In this document: positions 33,742 to 44,889 of the stretch, piece by piece
How the letters are laid out: each line of letters opens with the position of its first letter
Numbering within the stretch: position 1 is the first letter of the stretch
From: Oscheius sp. JU75
Lineage: Eukaryota > Nematoda > Chromadorea > Rhabditida > Rhabditidae
Assembly: GCA_037178855.1 (NCBI GenBank)
Contig: JASJZC010000006.1
Location: 4,836,001 to 4,900,000 of the forward strand
DNA: 64,000 bases
Direction of reading: 5' to 3'
Program-made: the position numbers and the translations under genes
The notes under the pieces: generated by a model
The model's database searches: none
Seen by the model: the letters and a program-made list of their open reading frames with translations, nothing else
Told to the model about the DNA's origin: nothing

Positions 33742-34456
33742 CTAAGGGGCTATGGTGACGACTGTCGGAGGCGACGGTGGCTGAGGCTTTTCCTCGTAGA
33801 ATGTGTACAGGTAGGAGAGACATTTGAACAGTCCATCAAGTACGTAGGCCAAGACCAGCATTGTAATGCACCCGACAAGCATGTCGCGTTCTATGGACAT
33901 GTACCAGACTGAGAATAAAATGAGTATTGACCCTGTGAAAAATAGTTCAAAACTCACAAGCAACAAAGAAAATTGTGCTGTTAATCAAGTGTTCTTCCTC
34001 GTTCTAAACTTTCTAGGTTCGTCAAAACATTCTTCAGATACCTTGAAATAGACGGCTAGCTCTGAGTCATTGGAGAGAAGAGCTCCAAAGAGCATGGCCG
34101 TCCGGATAGCCAAATAGACAAGTAGAATCATGGTCGCAATGATGAATGGAATCAGACAAGGCGGGTTTTTGGCAAAGAGACCGAAGATGAGGGCACAAAA
34201 ACAGATTCCGAAGACGACGAAGAAGACGTTCTGAAAATCTGAATGACTTTCTCTTTTCTCTCTGATACCTGCAGCCACATGGGCATAACATGATGACTGT
34301 TGTGGATCAGAGCAAAGAGCAGTACATAGAGAAGTGGAGCGATTTGACAGAGTCTCTAGAGAAAACGTGTTGAGTAAGTTAGGATATACTCACATAAGAG
34401 TGGGCCTTTTGGTTGAACGGAAGGTGAACGAAGAGTCGATCGGGGTCGTCTTGCAT
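33742..34456 (-). CDS. LAPTM-like four-transmembrane protein (copy A, gene 1)
   Basis: Exons: MQDDPDRLFVHLPFNQKAHS-Y; RLCQIAPLLYVLLFALIHNS through MPMWLQ; NVFFVVFGICFCALIFGLFA, IIATMILLVYLAIRTAMLFG ending ELAVYFK; a short exon NEEEHLINSTIFFVA; and WYMSIERDMLVGCITMLVLA with the tail FYEEKPQPPSPPTVVTIAP. The short exon was found by requiring phase agreement: introns of 38 and 49 nt with GTATCT and GTGAGT donors. It brings an N-glycosylation site (NST) in the lumenal loop. Its counterpart in copy B has lost two exons, so this is the only intact version. Confidence 0.8.
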
Positions 34457-34799
34457 TCTAGAGAATAAGAAGAAAGCAGAACAAAACAAAAGTTGGAAGG
34501 GCGCTAGTCAATGTGTTATTGGAACTGTTTCCCATTCGCCGATGGAATGTGAGGGGCTTTGAGAATCAATGATTCCCATGGACACTGCTTTAGAAAACAA
34601 TGTTTTGAACGGGTTTCAAAAGTAGAGCTCGCGGACAAAGTTGATAGTAACAATCCTCTTCATACAAAAATAAGATGACCAAATATGACAAAACAACAGA
34701 CTGAGCCGACAGTTAACGTGACGATCTTTTATGGCCGAAAAAGAAGAATACAATTAGGAAACAGTAAGGCGAGAGACAGTCTTGTATGATATCATGTGA

Positions 34800-35604
34800 T
34801 CAATAGACAGCAGTGGATCGTTGTCGAACACTGTCTGTCGGATGAAGTCGATCGTAATCTTCCCATTCCTTGATGTACAGACGGCAACGATTGACGACGT
34901 AAATGGAATACATGACTAGAGGGTAAAAGATCAGATGGAGGATGTAGTGGATCAATATTTGGCGGAGATAGTCTAAAATGTTCTTTCTGCCCTCATATTG
35001 CCTCGTCTAACCAGCTGTGCTCTTCAGTCTGATTCCCAGAATTCTCAGAACGGAGTCGAACCTTATGGTTGTTTGTTGTGAGTCATAGTAAAGTAAGCAC
35101 AGTGTTAGAAAGACAATTCCTAGTAACAAATACAGTGTCACGATAAAAAGAGTCAATATGAATGGAAGAAGGGCTCGAGAGTTGTTGGTCAAGATACCGA
35201 TAAAAAGTGAAACCACAGACGAGATTTTGACAAAGATTATGAGACTCTGAAACGCTCTATATGAAAAATTTGAAAGAGCAAACTTTGTTGAAGATGAAGA
35301 GTCCTGATATCGTGCCGTCATAATTGTGGTAAGCCAAAGGAATGTCCAAAGAATCTTGATAGGAGGTGATGCAGACAGGGACACCGATCAGGATTCCGAC
35401 TATGATCGTCCCTGTCTGAAACAGAGTTACTAATAGCTTTCTACATAAGCTTTCTATTTGTTTTACCGAAAGTTTAAGTCGTAAATTTACAGAGAGCCTT
35501 CCAGAACAGCTTTCTCAAGTACGTACCTTGTAGTGACATCCACAAGGGCTGTTGTGATCGTTGCTGTCGGGAGTAAGAGTATTTCCACGAGCGAGTTGGA
35601 GCAT
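34800..35604 (-). CDS. LAPTM-like four-transmembrane protein (copy A, gene 2)
   Basis: Starts MLQLARGNTLTPDSNDHNSP and exon 1 ends CGCHYK; exon 2 begins TGTIIVGILIGVPVCITSYQ. CGCHYKTGTIIVG is the closest match in the window to the CHVRTGT start of LAPTM4 proteins. Further parts are SLIIFVKISSVVSLFIGILT, LLPFILTLFIVTLYLLLGIV, a loop RFDSVLRILGIRLKSTA and the last exon DYLRQILIHYILHLIFYPLV with the charged tail IKEWEDYDRLHPTDSVRQRS. All four junctions are in phase. The copy B version lacks 32 residues of the second and third helices. Confidence 0.84.
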
Positions 35605-35832
35605 CGAGTCAGCCAGACAGAGGAATTAGGAAAACTAATCGAGAGTCCATTTCGAGGATTGCGGTGATTTCAATCCTAGAACATAACCAATTACATGCGA
35701 GTAATTGGGAACAAAGGAAAGCGACCAAGTTTTCAGATCTCGGCTAATACAACGTTACTCTTGACTACATCAAATTGAATATCCCCGCTAAATTTCATAT
35801 TCTACCAAGAAGTTTCATATAGATTCATAGCC

Positions 35833-37097
35833 ATGTACGTATTTCGCTATATCAGTCTTTACATGATAATCCCTTCAACGTTTCTGACAGGCATCCTTTC
35901 GTATGTCATCTTGACGAAAAGCCCAGCTACTATGAGAAAGTATAAATATGTTATGCTGGTCCACTGCGTAAGTAGTCAAGAAACAAGAGTACAATAATTT
36001 TTAGTACTTTGTCTATCAGTTTGACGTCGTGAGTAGCTTGCTTTTATGTCCAACAGCGCTGGAATCCTGTCTCGGAGCTCAGTTTTCCGGAATCCTGGGT
36101 GTCAATTATCCACACAGCGGACACTTTTTCATGGTACAGTCTCATGTTTTGACTCCCTCCTTATTGAATATATCTTTCATGGTCTCTACTGCTTCCTCTT
36201 TCTAATATCAGCAGGTGAACTGGCAATCAGTTTCGTCTGGAGAGAATGTGTTCTGATCCCATTTAAACGAACGTGGTCGTCTTACTTCTCTCATGGTGTA
36301 CGAGCCCTTATCGTTCTGATTATGCTCGCTCTGTTTTTTCCCTTCTATAACGCGATTTTCGTAGACGAAGACACTGTGTTGCAACATCTATTGAAGGTTA
36401 GCCAAATTTTGGAAAACTACGATGTGTTTCAGTCAAAGGCAGACTTCAATCTTTTGTGGGCGAGGAGCTGTGTGCCATTCGAGAATAAGGAATTTCTGAA
36501 AACATTTATTACCTTTTTTTTTTATATGGTGTGTACAGTATTTGCTATAGCCACCTACATCTTCAAGGCAATTTATAACGTAAGTACTGAGCTAATAGGG
36601 AAACAAGGATAGGGATAGGCACTACTGGGTAGATAGACGAAATGTTGTCAGGGAAATCCTAGGATAGATAATAGAGTGCAAGAAGAGGAGAGCGACATGT
36701 CAGCCTTTCTAGATCCGAAGAGCAATAAAGACTTCGACGTATCTCAGTCCGAATACCATTCGTCTCCACACAATGCTTCTTAAGTGTCTTGTTATACAGG
36801 TGAGAAAAGAAAGTAAGAAGCTGCAAAGTTCAGATTGTCGCCCCGTTTTTCTTCTTCTGTCTTCCTTTAGCTCTGCTCTGTATAGCTGGAATATCAGGCA
36901 CCTTCTTCGCAGTTACACTTTTCCACAAAGACCTTCTCGTCATGAGCGCCTACATTCTCTTCACCATTCCCTCCTTTTTCTTTGCTGTCCATTTCACTAT
37001 CGTGATCTACTTCACCACACCCTACAAAATATACATTGCTAGGATTTTCAGTCCATATGTGGTACGAGTGCAACATATTGAACATCCTACTCTTTGA
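35833..37097 (+). pseudogene. Srh-like chemoreceptor pseudogene (copy A)
   Basis: Serpentine receptor remnant of the nematode Srh/Str superfamily. Starts MYVFRYISLYMIIPSTFLTG, with the TM1-2 loop LTKSPATMRKYKYVMLVHC and TM2 FDVVSSLLLCPTALESCLGA. After GILG the frame changes: copy B reads GVPTQ, the Srh hallmark, while copy A has five extra bases that put it out of frame. In the other frame TM3 to TM5 continue (LYCFLFLISAGELAISFVWR, MLALFFPFYNAIFV). Later exons match the family C-terminus (RRAIKTSTYLSPNTIRLHTM; a helix and FTTPYKIYIARIF). Only one frame break is visible, so the loss is recent. Confidence 0.72.
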
Positions 37098-37110
37098 CTG
37101 ATTAAAGCAT

Positions 37111-37879
37111 TTATATCATTTGGATCATGATAACTTCCGGAATCTTTGCGGCTGCTCGAGAACCCTTCAGGTAATTAAAGGTCTTACGGGAGAGACTGAA
37201 CAGCCAGTACTGGAAGAGACTGGCGATCATGAACGCGACTCCAATCAGGTACTTTCGCGGAGTTGAAAGTTCAATTTGAAACATGAAGAAACTTACTCAT
37301 GTCCTCAGGGGGAGGGCTGAGGCCGATTCGCTCAAAGGAGTTCATCTGAAGATTGAGATAATGGACAAGGAAAGAGACTAACATAAAACTCTAGATTCTC
37401 TTCCTTGGCCCAAAATGTAGCTCCGATAGCTACAATGCGCAAGATTATCAGTCCGAGAAGGGTCCAGGCCATGAAGACCAATATCAAACAAGAAGTTCCA
37501 CTAAAGAGAGCTAAGACGAGGAACATAATGATGATCAGATGGACGGCGACACCGATTGCCTGAAAAAAAATCCTGCTCTTCAAAACCAACTCTAAAAACA
37601 CTACCCGGTTGGTGTTTCCTCGGATGACAGACAGTGACAGATTGAACAGTCCCGAAAAGATCAGCATTACGGTTACTATGGGTGTTAGAGTCTGAAATGC
37701 TCTCACATTTCCCCGTTTCCAAACTGATCCTACCCTAACTCAGAACCGAGGTCCTGAAATGAGCCTTTTGCAGCAACACCATGCTAAATACTTTTCATCG
37801 TATTCGTAGAACGGAGGTTCTGAAATTCTCCGTAGAGGCCAAAAAATAAAAGAGAACCTGGTACATGTTTATAGCTCAT
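37111..37879 (-). pseudogene. Four-transmembrane gene, broken (copy A, gene 4)
   Basis: Matches the intact copy B gene at 41876-42640 exon by exon: MSYKHVP, FYEYDEKYLAWCCCK, TLTPIVTVMLIFSGLFNLSL, AIGVAVHLIIIMFLVLALFS, FERIGLSPPPED and YLIGVAFMIASLFQYWLFSL. Two lesions are visible. After the CCCK motif a roughly 20-nt insertion, resembling the start of the preceding exon, shifts the frame into a stop. Before YLIGVAF the acceptor that reads TTCAG in copy B reads TTCAA here. Either would disable the gene. Confidence 0.8.
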
Positions 37880-38925
37880 CTAGAGGAAAAGTAGAAATTA
37901 ATTTATCCACCTTATGCGAGCAGAGCACAAGGCGGGCAGATCGATCATAGAGCGCCGTTCGAAAAAAGTTATTTTCATTAGAGGAGAGTACGCAAGTTTG
38001 AGAGGAGAGAGACAAGGAGCTGATGATTGAATATGGGAGTGCTATTTTGGGACTATTTGGGGGGTTTAAAGACGACCAATGTTTACTATCTGATTAGTAT
38101 CTTTGAAGATACGATGAGCATGAAGAGCAGAAATGGCATGAGCCCTCAGAGATGTTCAAACAGATTCAGAATTATGATATATCAGGATGCTACTAAACCG
38201 CAACGCTCCAAGAGTTGATGTTTAGTCAGTGTTGTAGAACTTGTACTCTGTAAAGAAAACCAGTCTTTGAATCTTGAACTGTTTGGCTCTCTTCTAACTC
38301 AACATGTCAACTCTAACCTAGGATTACACTAGTCAAAAAGAACACAAATACTGTCAAGGATCATTCGAGATAATACTTGAAACATGTTACGAACAGATGT
38401 CTTTTGCCAATTGTGAATGTAGGATTCTCGTCTTCAGGAGAAGATCCCCAAGCCTAATGTTCTGGCTTAACATTTTTTTAAACTTCCTGCCTCAAAGGTT
38501 TTCAATCACGGAAAGAAAATGAAGAGCTGCAAGTAATAAAGAAAAACAATCTGAAGTTGATTCTGATTAACGTTTTTGTTCTTCTTTGCCTAAAGTTAAT
38601 GAGAAAGTTTGGACAAGTCTAATGAATTAGACAACGTGATTAGAGACGTGGCTGGGGGCTCGGCATAGCCTAGGATACCCCCATTGTGTGCTAGCAAACA
38701 TAAGACACTACAATCACTTCACGGCTGGCTCCATGTTATCTTACCGCAAAAACTCTCGACGCCTTTGGATCTTTTCAAATTTTAGCTGGATCAAGAAGTT
38801 GGATTGTTTTGAATTGCAAACGGGGGACTAAAAGTCATTCTCACAAGATTCGTTCTAAGAAATTCCGCCCTCATCTTACCGAGAGTAATCCGACTAAAAG
38901 CATGTCCTTTTCTTAGAGAACATTC

Positions 38926-39201
38926 TCCTGGATGAGTTTGGATATACCGGAAAGAGAAACAACTACAAGGATATGGGAGCATTTGCTGAGACCAAGTACC
39001 CCGACTTTTATGTCTCTGTAGTTTTTTCAGTTGATATCTTTTAAAAAGTCTTTTGAGCTGTTCGACAGAATCTTCGCTCTCAGCCCTGCTACCAAGGAAA
39101 GTGTCATTGGATTTCTGGGGGTCGTCCCCACGCTATAACTCTCGGAATTATCACGACTGCCAATTTTCGATGGAACTGGATAACGGCGTGAACAGTTTAT
39201 A
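38926..39201 (+). pseudogene. 3' fragment of the secreted-protein gene
   Basis: Nearly identical to 33409-33684, including the last exon SFELFDRIFALSPATKES and the stop. The signal peptide and first exons lie outside the duplicated block, so this copy has no start. The CACACGCC of copy A reads CCCACGCT here. It is a duplication by-product. Confidence 0.85.
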
Positions 39202-39258
39202 AATGAAAACTGCATAAACACATTTATGTTTCATCATTCCACAATGTTCAAAAAAAAT

Positions 39259-39665
39259 CTAAGGGGCTATGGTGACGACTGTCGGAGGCGACGGTGGCTG
39301 AGGCTTTTCCTCGTAGAATGTGTACAGGTAGGAGAGACATTTGAACAGTCCATCAAGTACGTAGACCAAGATCAGCATTGTAATACACCCGACAAGCATG
39401 TCGCGTTCTATGGACATGTCCCAGACTGAGAACAAAATGAGTATTGACCCTGTGAAAAATAGTTCAAAACTCACAAGCAACAAAGAAAATTGTGCTGTTA
39501 ATCAAGTGTTCTTCCTCGTTCTAAACTTTTTAGGTTTATCAAAAACATTCTCCAAATACCTTGAAATAGACGGCTATATTGAGTAAGTTAGGACAAACTC
39601 ACATAAGAGTGGACCTTTTGGTTGAACGGAAGGTGAACGAAGAGTTGATGGGGGTCGTCTTGCAT
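39259..39665 (-). pseudogene. Four-transmembrane gene remnant (copy B, gene 1)
   Basis: Keeps the first exon (MQDDPHQLFVHLPFNQKVHS) and the last exons (WDMSIERDMLVGCITMLILV to TVVTIAP) of the copy A gene. A deletion of about 310 nt has removed the exons for helices 1 to 3. The breakpoint is at GACGGCTA/TATTGAG near 39575. Confidence 0.87.
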
Positions 39666-40012
39666 TCTAGAGAATAAGAAGAAAGCGAACAAAACAAAAG
39701 TTGGAAGGGCGCTGGTCAATTTGTTATTGGAACTGTTTCCCATTCGCTGATGAAATGTGAGGGGCTTTAAGAATCAATGATTCCCATGGACATTGCTTTA
39801 GAAAACAATGTTTTGAACGGGTTTCAAAAGTAGAGCTCGCGTTTGGACAAAGCTGATAGTAACAATCCTCTTCATACTAAAATAAGATGACCAAATATGA
39901 GAAAACAACAGACTGAGCCGACAGTCAACGTGACGATCTTTTATGGCCGAAAAAGAAGAATACAAATTAGGAAACAATAAGGCGAGAGACAGTCTTGTAT
40001 GATATCATGTGA

Positions 40013-40721
40013 TCAATAGACAGCAGTGGATCGTTGTCGAACACTGTCTGTCGGATGAAGTCGATCGTAATCTTCCCATTCCTTGATGTACAGACGGCAA
40101 CGATTGACGACGTAAATGGAATACATGACTAGAGGGTAAAAGATCAGATGGAGGATGTAGTGGATCAATATTTGGCGGAGATAGTCTAAAATGTTCTTTC
40201 TGCCCTCATATTGCCTCGTCTAACCAGCTGTGCTCTTCAGTCTGATTCCCAGAATTCTCAGAACGGAGTCGAACCTTATGGTTGTTAGTTGTGTGTCATA
40301 GTAAAGTAAGCACAGTGTTAGAAAGACGACGACAGAGAAGATTTTAACAAAGATTACGAGACACTGAAACGCTCTATATGAAAACTTTGAAAAAAAGAAC
40401 TTTGTTGAAGATGAAGAGACCTGATATTGTGCCGTCATAACTGTCGTAAGCCAAAGGAATGTCCAAAGAATCTTGGTAGGAGGTTATGCAGATTGGGACA
40501 CCGATTAGGATTCCGACTATGATCGTTCCTGTCTGAAATAGGGTAACTAATAGCCCTCTACATAACCTTTCTAATCGTTTTACCTAAAGTTTAAGTCGAT
40601 AATCTACAGAGAACTTTCCAGAACAATCTTCTTAAGTACGTACCTTGTAGTGACACCCACAAGGGCTGCTGTGATCGTTGCTGTCGGGAGTAAGAGTATT
40701 TCCACGAGCGAGTTGGAGCAT
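40013..40721 (-). CDS. Four-transmembrane gene 2, copy B, with 32-residue deletion
   Basis: Same exon plan as 34800-35604: first exon ending CGCHYK, then TGTIIVGILIGVPICITSYQ, CLVIFVKIFSVVVFLTLCLL and the last exon DYLRQILIHYILHLIFYPLV. All splice sites are kept. A 96-nt deletion joins SVV to VFLT, removing 32 residues that in copy A form the rest of helix 2, a loop and most of helix 3. The frame is preserved, so a three-helix protein could be made; whether it is stable is unknown. Confidence 0.65.
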
Positions 40722-40912
40722 CGAGTCAGCCAGACAGAGGAATTAGGAAAACTAATCGAGAGTCCATTTCGAGGATTGCGGTGATTCCAATTCTAGAACA
40801 TAACCAATTACAAACGAGTAATTGAGAACAAAGGTAAACGGTGTGCTACCAAATTATAAAATCTTCGCTAATACAAGTTGACTCTTGACCACATCAAATT
40901 GAATATCCCGCT

Positions 40913-41112
40913 ATGCTATCTTACAATTTGCAAGAGGAGTCCATCTGCAACACAGGTCAACTCTAAACTGGGATAACACTCGACAATGTTTGTGGACTTT
41001 TTTTGTCAAGTATTATCCGAGATTAGAGTTGACAAGACAAGTCAGGACAGTTCAAGTTACAAAATTACCATTGACAGTGTGAGTCGCTCCGCCAGGAGCG
41101 TAAGCGACTGGT
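40913..41112. mobile_element. MITE-like insertion specific to copy B
   Basis: About 200 nt separate sequence that is contiguous in copy A (ATATCCCCGCTAAATT...ATTCTACC). Inside, GTCAACTCTAAACTGGGATA at 40956 and its inverted counterpart ending GATTAGAGTTGAC at 41033 form a 31-bp imperfect hairpin around a 16-nt centre. The left flank (TTGCAAGAGGAGTCCATCTG) is the inverted form of the right end of the elements at 18600 and 45601. A second small inverted motif GAGTCGCTCC/GGAGCGTAAGCGAC lies at the right edge. No coding capacity. Confidence 0.8.
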
Positions 41113-41157
41113 ATTCTACCAAGAAGTTTCATTTAGACCACCAGTCCATTTATAGCC

Positions 41158-41850
41158 ATGCACGTATCTCATTATTCAATCTTTACATGATAATTCGTTC
41201 ATCGTTTCGGCGTCTTTTCGTTTGTCACCTTGAGCCCTGCTACTATGAGAAACTACAAATATGTTACGCTCGTCCACTGCGTAAGTAGTCAAGAAACAAG
41301 AATACAATAATTTTAAGTACCGTCTATTAGTTTGACGTCGTGAGCAGCTTGCTTTTATGTCCGACAGCACTCGAATCCTGTCATGGAGCTCAGTTTTGCG
41401 GAATCCTGGGTGTCCCCACACAGCGAGCACTTTTTCATGATACAGTCTCATGTTTTGACTCCCTTCTTTATCGGTTCTCCATGTTTTGTACTGCTTCCTC
41501 TTTCTGATATCAGCAGATGAGCTGGTAATCAGTTTCGTCTGGAGAGAATTTGTTCCGATCTCATTCAAACGAGCGTGGTTGTCTTACCTCTGTCATGGCG
41601 TACGAACTCTTACCGTTCTGACTATGCTCGCTCTGTTTTTTTCTTTCTATAATGCGATTTTTCCGTAGACGAAGACACCGTGTTGCAATATCTATTGAAG
41701 GTTAGTCAAATTTTGGTAAACTACGATGTGTTTCAGTCAAAGGCAGACTTCAATCCTTTGTGGGCGAGAAGCTGTGTGCCATTCGAAAACAAGGAACTTC
41801 TGAAAGCAATTACACTTTTCCACATGGGTGCAATACCTTGAATATTCTAC
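41158..41850 (+). pseudogene. Srh-like chemoreceptor pseudogene (copy B)
   Basis: Begins like copy A and keeps the GVPTQ motif in frame after the second helix, but later has its own frame breaks: a 4-nt loss before LYCFLFLISADELVISFVWR and two extra bases after FYNAIF. From the KELLKA region on, about 400 nt including two exons are deleted, and only a fragment before the stop side remains. The lesions differ from those in copy A. Confidence 0.78.
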
Positions 41851-41875
41851 TCTCTGACTCATTAAAGCATTCATA

Positions 41876-42640
41876 TCACAATTGGGTCATGATAACTTCA
41901 GGAATCTTGGCGGCTGCTTGAGAATCCTTTAGGTATTTGTAGGTCTTACGGGAGAGACTGAGCAGCCAGTATTGGATGAGACTGGCGATCATGAACGCAA
42001 CTCCAATCAGGTATATGTACTTTCGCAAAGCTGAACGCTCAATATAATTGGAAACGTGATAAACCTTACTCATGCCTTCAGGGAGAGAGCTGAGGCCGAT
42101 TCTCTCAAAGCAGTTCACCTGAAGACTGAAACAATAAACAAAAAAAAAGTGTCTAACATAAAACTCGAGATTGTCTTCCTTGGCACAAAAGGCAGCTCCG
42201 ATAGCTACGACGCACAAGACGGAGGACATTATCAGTCCGAGAAGGGTCCAGGCCATGAAGACCAATAGCAGACAGGCAGTTCCACTAAAGAGAGCGAGGA
42301 CGAGGAACATGATGATGATCAGATGAATGGCGACTGCGATTGCCTGAAAAAGACCTGCTCTTCAAAAATCAACGCTAAAAGCCCTACCCGGCTGGTGTTT
42401 CCTCGGATGACAGATAATGACAGATTGAACAGTCCCGCAAAGATCAGCATTACGGTTACTATGGGTGTCAGAGTCTGAAATGCTCTCACATTTTCCCGTT
42501 TCCAAGTTGATCTTACCCTAACATGAGCCTTTTTGCAGCAACACCATATCAAATACTTTTTATCGTATTCGTAGAACCGTGGACCTAAAAATTTTCATAG
42601 AGGCCAAAAAAAAAGAACCTGGTACATGTTCGTAGCTCAT
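41876..42640 (-). CDS. LAPTM-like four-transmembrane protein (copy B, gene 4)
   Basis: Exons: MSYEHVP; GPRFYEYDKKYLIWCCCKKA with HVR; TLTPIVTVMLIFAGLFNLSL through GNTSR; AIAVAIHLIIIMFLVLALFS, LLLVFMAWTLLGLIMSSVLC ending NLEFY; VNCFERIGLSSLPEGM; and TLRKYIYLIGVAFMIASLIQ with the tail SRKTYKYLKDSQAAAKIPEV. The six exons join in phase with normal GT-AG sites. CCCKKAHV before helix 1 is the family motif. The copy A counterpart is broken, so this one probably carries the function. Confidence 0.84.
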
Positions 42641-43916
42641 CTAGAAGAAACGCCGAGAAATTAATTTATCCACCTTGTGGCGAGCAGAGCAGAGGGCGGG
42701 CAAATCGATCATGGAGCGCCGTTCGAAAAAAAGGTTATTTTCATTAGAATAGAATACGCAAGTTTGGGAGGAGAGAGACAAGAAGCTAATGATTGAATAC
42801 AGGAATTAGATTTTTTGACTATTGAGGGTATTAGAGGCGACCAATGTTTTCTATCTGATTAGTAACTTTGAAGATACGATAAACATGGAGAGCAGAAATG
42901 GCATGAGCTCTCAGAACTGTTCAAACAGTATCAGAATTATGAGATATCAGGATGCTGACTTAACCGCAACATTCCATCGGTTGTTGTTCAGTCAGTGCTG
43001 TGAACCTTGTACTTTGTAAGGAAAGCAGTCTTTGAATCTTAAAATGTTTGTCTCTCTTTTAACACAACATGTCAACTCTAATCTCGGATTACACTTAACA
43101 AAAAGAACACGAATATTGTCAAGTGTCATCCGGGATAATACTTGACACGTGCTATGGACAGTCGCCTTTCGCCAATTGTAAATGTAGGAATTCTCGTCTT
43201 CAGGAGAAGATCCCCAAGCCTAATGCCTAAACTCTTTTTTGACTTCCTGGCTCAAAGGTTTTCAATCACGGGAAGGAAATGGAGAGCTGGCAAACAATCA
43301 AGAAAAAGGAAAAAAAAACAATCTGAAGTTGATTCTGATTAACGTTTTTGTTCTTCGTTGCCCAAAGTTAATGAGAAAGTTTGGGCAAGTCTAATGAATT
43401 GGACAACGTGATCAAAGACGTGGCTGGGGGCTCGGCATAGCCTAGGATACCCCATTGTGTGCTAGCAAACACAAGACACTACAATCACTTTACGGCTGGC
43501 TCTATGTTATCTTACCGCAAAAACTCTCGACTCGAGCCTTTGAATCTTTTCAAATTTTAAGCTAGACCAAGAAATTCAATTGTTTTGGATTGCAAACGGG
43601 GAACTAAAAGTCATTCTCGCAAGGTTCGCCCTAAAAAAAAATGCCGCCCTCTTCTTACCAAGAGTAATCCGACTAAAAGCATGTCTTTCTTCTTAGGGAA
43701 CATCCTCATTCTTTGGGCATGTTCACACGAATTACTCAAACGAAGTCAATATCCTCTCTCCTTATATTCCTTACTTACTCATTCGGCCGGATTGTAATCG
43801 GACACCCTTACCACTCAAATTTCTCTTCGCGCACTTCAGGCCATTTGATCTTTGTCCTCTAGTGAATTAACTCGCGAATGGCATTCTTATGTCCTGTTAG
43901 CATCATCTCTCCCGCG
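42641..43916. other. Non-coding tail of copy B and flank
   Basis: Until 43709 this is the non-coding end of the duplicated block, alike at 37880-38925. It includes a diverged form of the GTCAACTCTAATCT repeat arm near 43073 (38306 in copy A). From 43710 it is unique sequence up to the next gene. No exon seen. Confidence 0.55.
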
Positions 43917-44616
43917 ATGTCCGAAGACGATTGTGAGCGTCAGGAACAAGGTATATAGCTCTTTTCTTCACTCTTCTTCTTTCTTCGGCTTCAGAAGCTT
44001 CGAGAGATGGATTCGATCACGACAATAAGGAATACAAGAGCAAATGCTGCGTCTGCCAGATCCATTGTACGGTGGGTCGAGACTGAAAGAGAGGAATGAC
44101 TCATCTTCCAGACACTGGCACAAATTTCCGGTTTTCTCATTTTGATCATCTCCTTTGCCAATATTGGAATAGCACTCCTAAAGCAAGAAATGATAGTGGT
44201 AAGCTGATTCGCGAATCTTTCAACGGAACTTCAGGCCGTCTTCAACACGGTTCAAATGTTCGCTGCTATATCTCTGGTAACTGGAATTTGTGCTCAAGCC
44301 ATCGGCCCAGTTCGTCTTTTTCTGGTTTGGATAAAAATCTGTCTCTTTCTGACAGTAATTATCATCCTAATCCGAATGGGTCTGTTAATCCTGTCCGGCG
44401 ATACACAAAGAGCAAGAATATTTACAAAATAAAACGCAAAATATTCAGGTTGGAAATCTTAAACAGATCGTGCTCGTACTTCTCCTTATCATCCTCTCCG
44501 TCGCGCTACAGATATGGCTGATTTACATAGTGGAGAAGGTGGTACGATATTTGAAGGACTACGAGAACTACTGTAGACAATATATACCCATTCCGAAGGA
44601 CTTCAATCTGCCGTAA
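43917..44616 (+). CDS. LAPTM-like four-transmembrane protein
   Basis: Exons: MSEDDCERQEQ; EASRDGFDHDNKEYKSKCCV with CQIHCT; TLAQISGFLILIISFANIGI through KQEMIV; AVFNMFAAISLVTGICAQAI with RLFLVWIKICLFLTVIIILI; and IVLVLLLIILSVALQIWLIY with tail YLKDYENYCRQYIPIPKDFN and LP. An in-frame ATG 39 nt upstream (43878) is an alternative start. KCCVCQIHCT is the cluster motif. It is closest to the next gene downstream, sharing exon sizes and the YLxDYExxC tail. Confidence 0.83.
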
Positions 44617-44889
44617 TTGTACGTATAAATCAATAAATATGCTCTCAATCTGGATGAAAGTAGATTTTTTCCAAAGCATGGTGATTATGGGACGTGGATA
44701 CAGTTGGCTGCCTTTCCAACTTCCGTTTGATCTCTTTTCAGAAATTCTGTCGCACTGGCACACAGTGGGAATGCCGTGGTTGAGATGAATTAGAGTTGGG
44801 GGAGCAGCCATAGCCGGGCTTTTCATTCCCGCTCACATTGGTTCTCATTAAACCGCCAGAATTTGCTTACTCTATTCAGCCATTAAGCG

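Larger units (their letters stand above)
33409..38925. repeat. Tandem segmental duplication, copy A (about 5.5 kb)
   Basis: From TCCTGGATGAGTTTGG onward this block recurs at 38926 with offset 5517 and high identity. It contains the distal part of the secreted gene, two four-transmembrane genes, a chemoreceptor remnant, another four-transmembrane gene and a non-coding tail. The block ends at GAACATTCTC, where copy B begins, so the copies are directly head to tail. Confidence 0.93.
38926..43709. repeat. Tandem segmental duplication, copy B (about 4.8 kb)
   Basis: Second copy of the block at 33409-38925. It is shorter because of several deletions (about 310 nt in gene 1, 96 nt in gene 2, about 400 nt in the chemoreceptor) and carries an insertion of about 200 nt at 40913-41112 that is absent from copy A. 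It ends at GGGAACATCC, where the similarity with the copy A end stops. Confidence 0.92.

Noticed and set aside
37985-38005. CGCAAGTTTGAG, resembling part of the nematode SL1 leader
   Set aside because: Only ten bases match, with no Sm site or SL RNA fold downstream; copy B differs at the same place.
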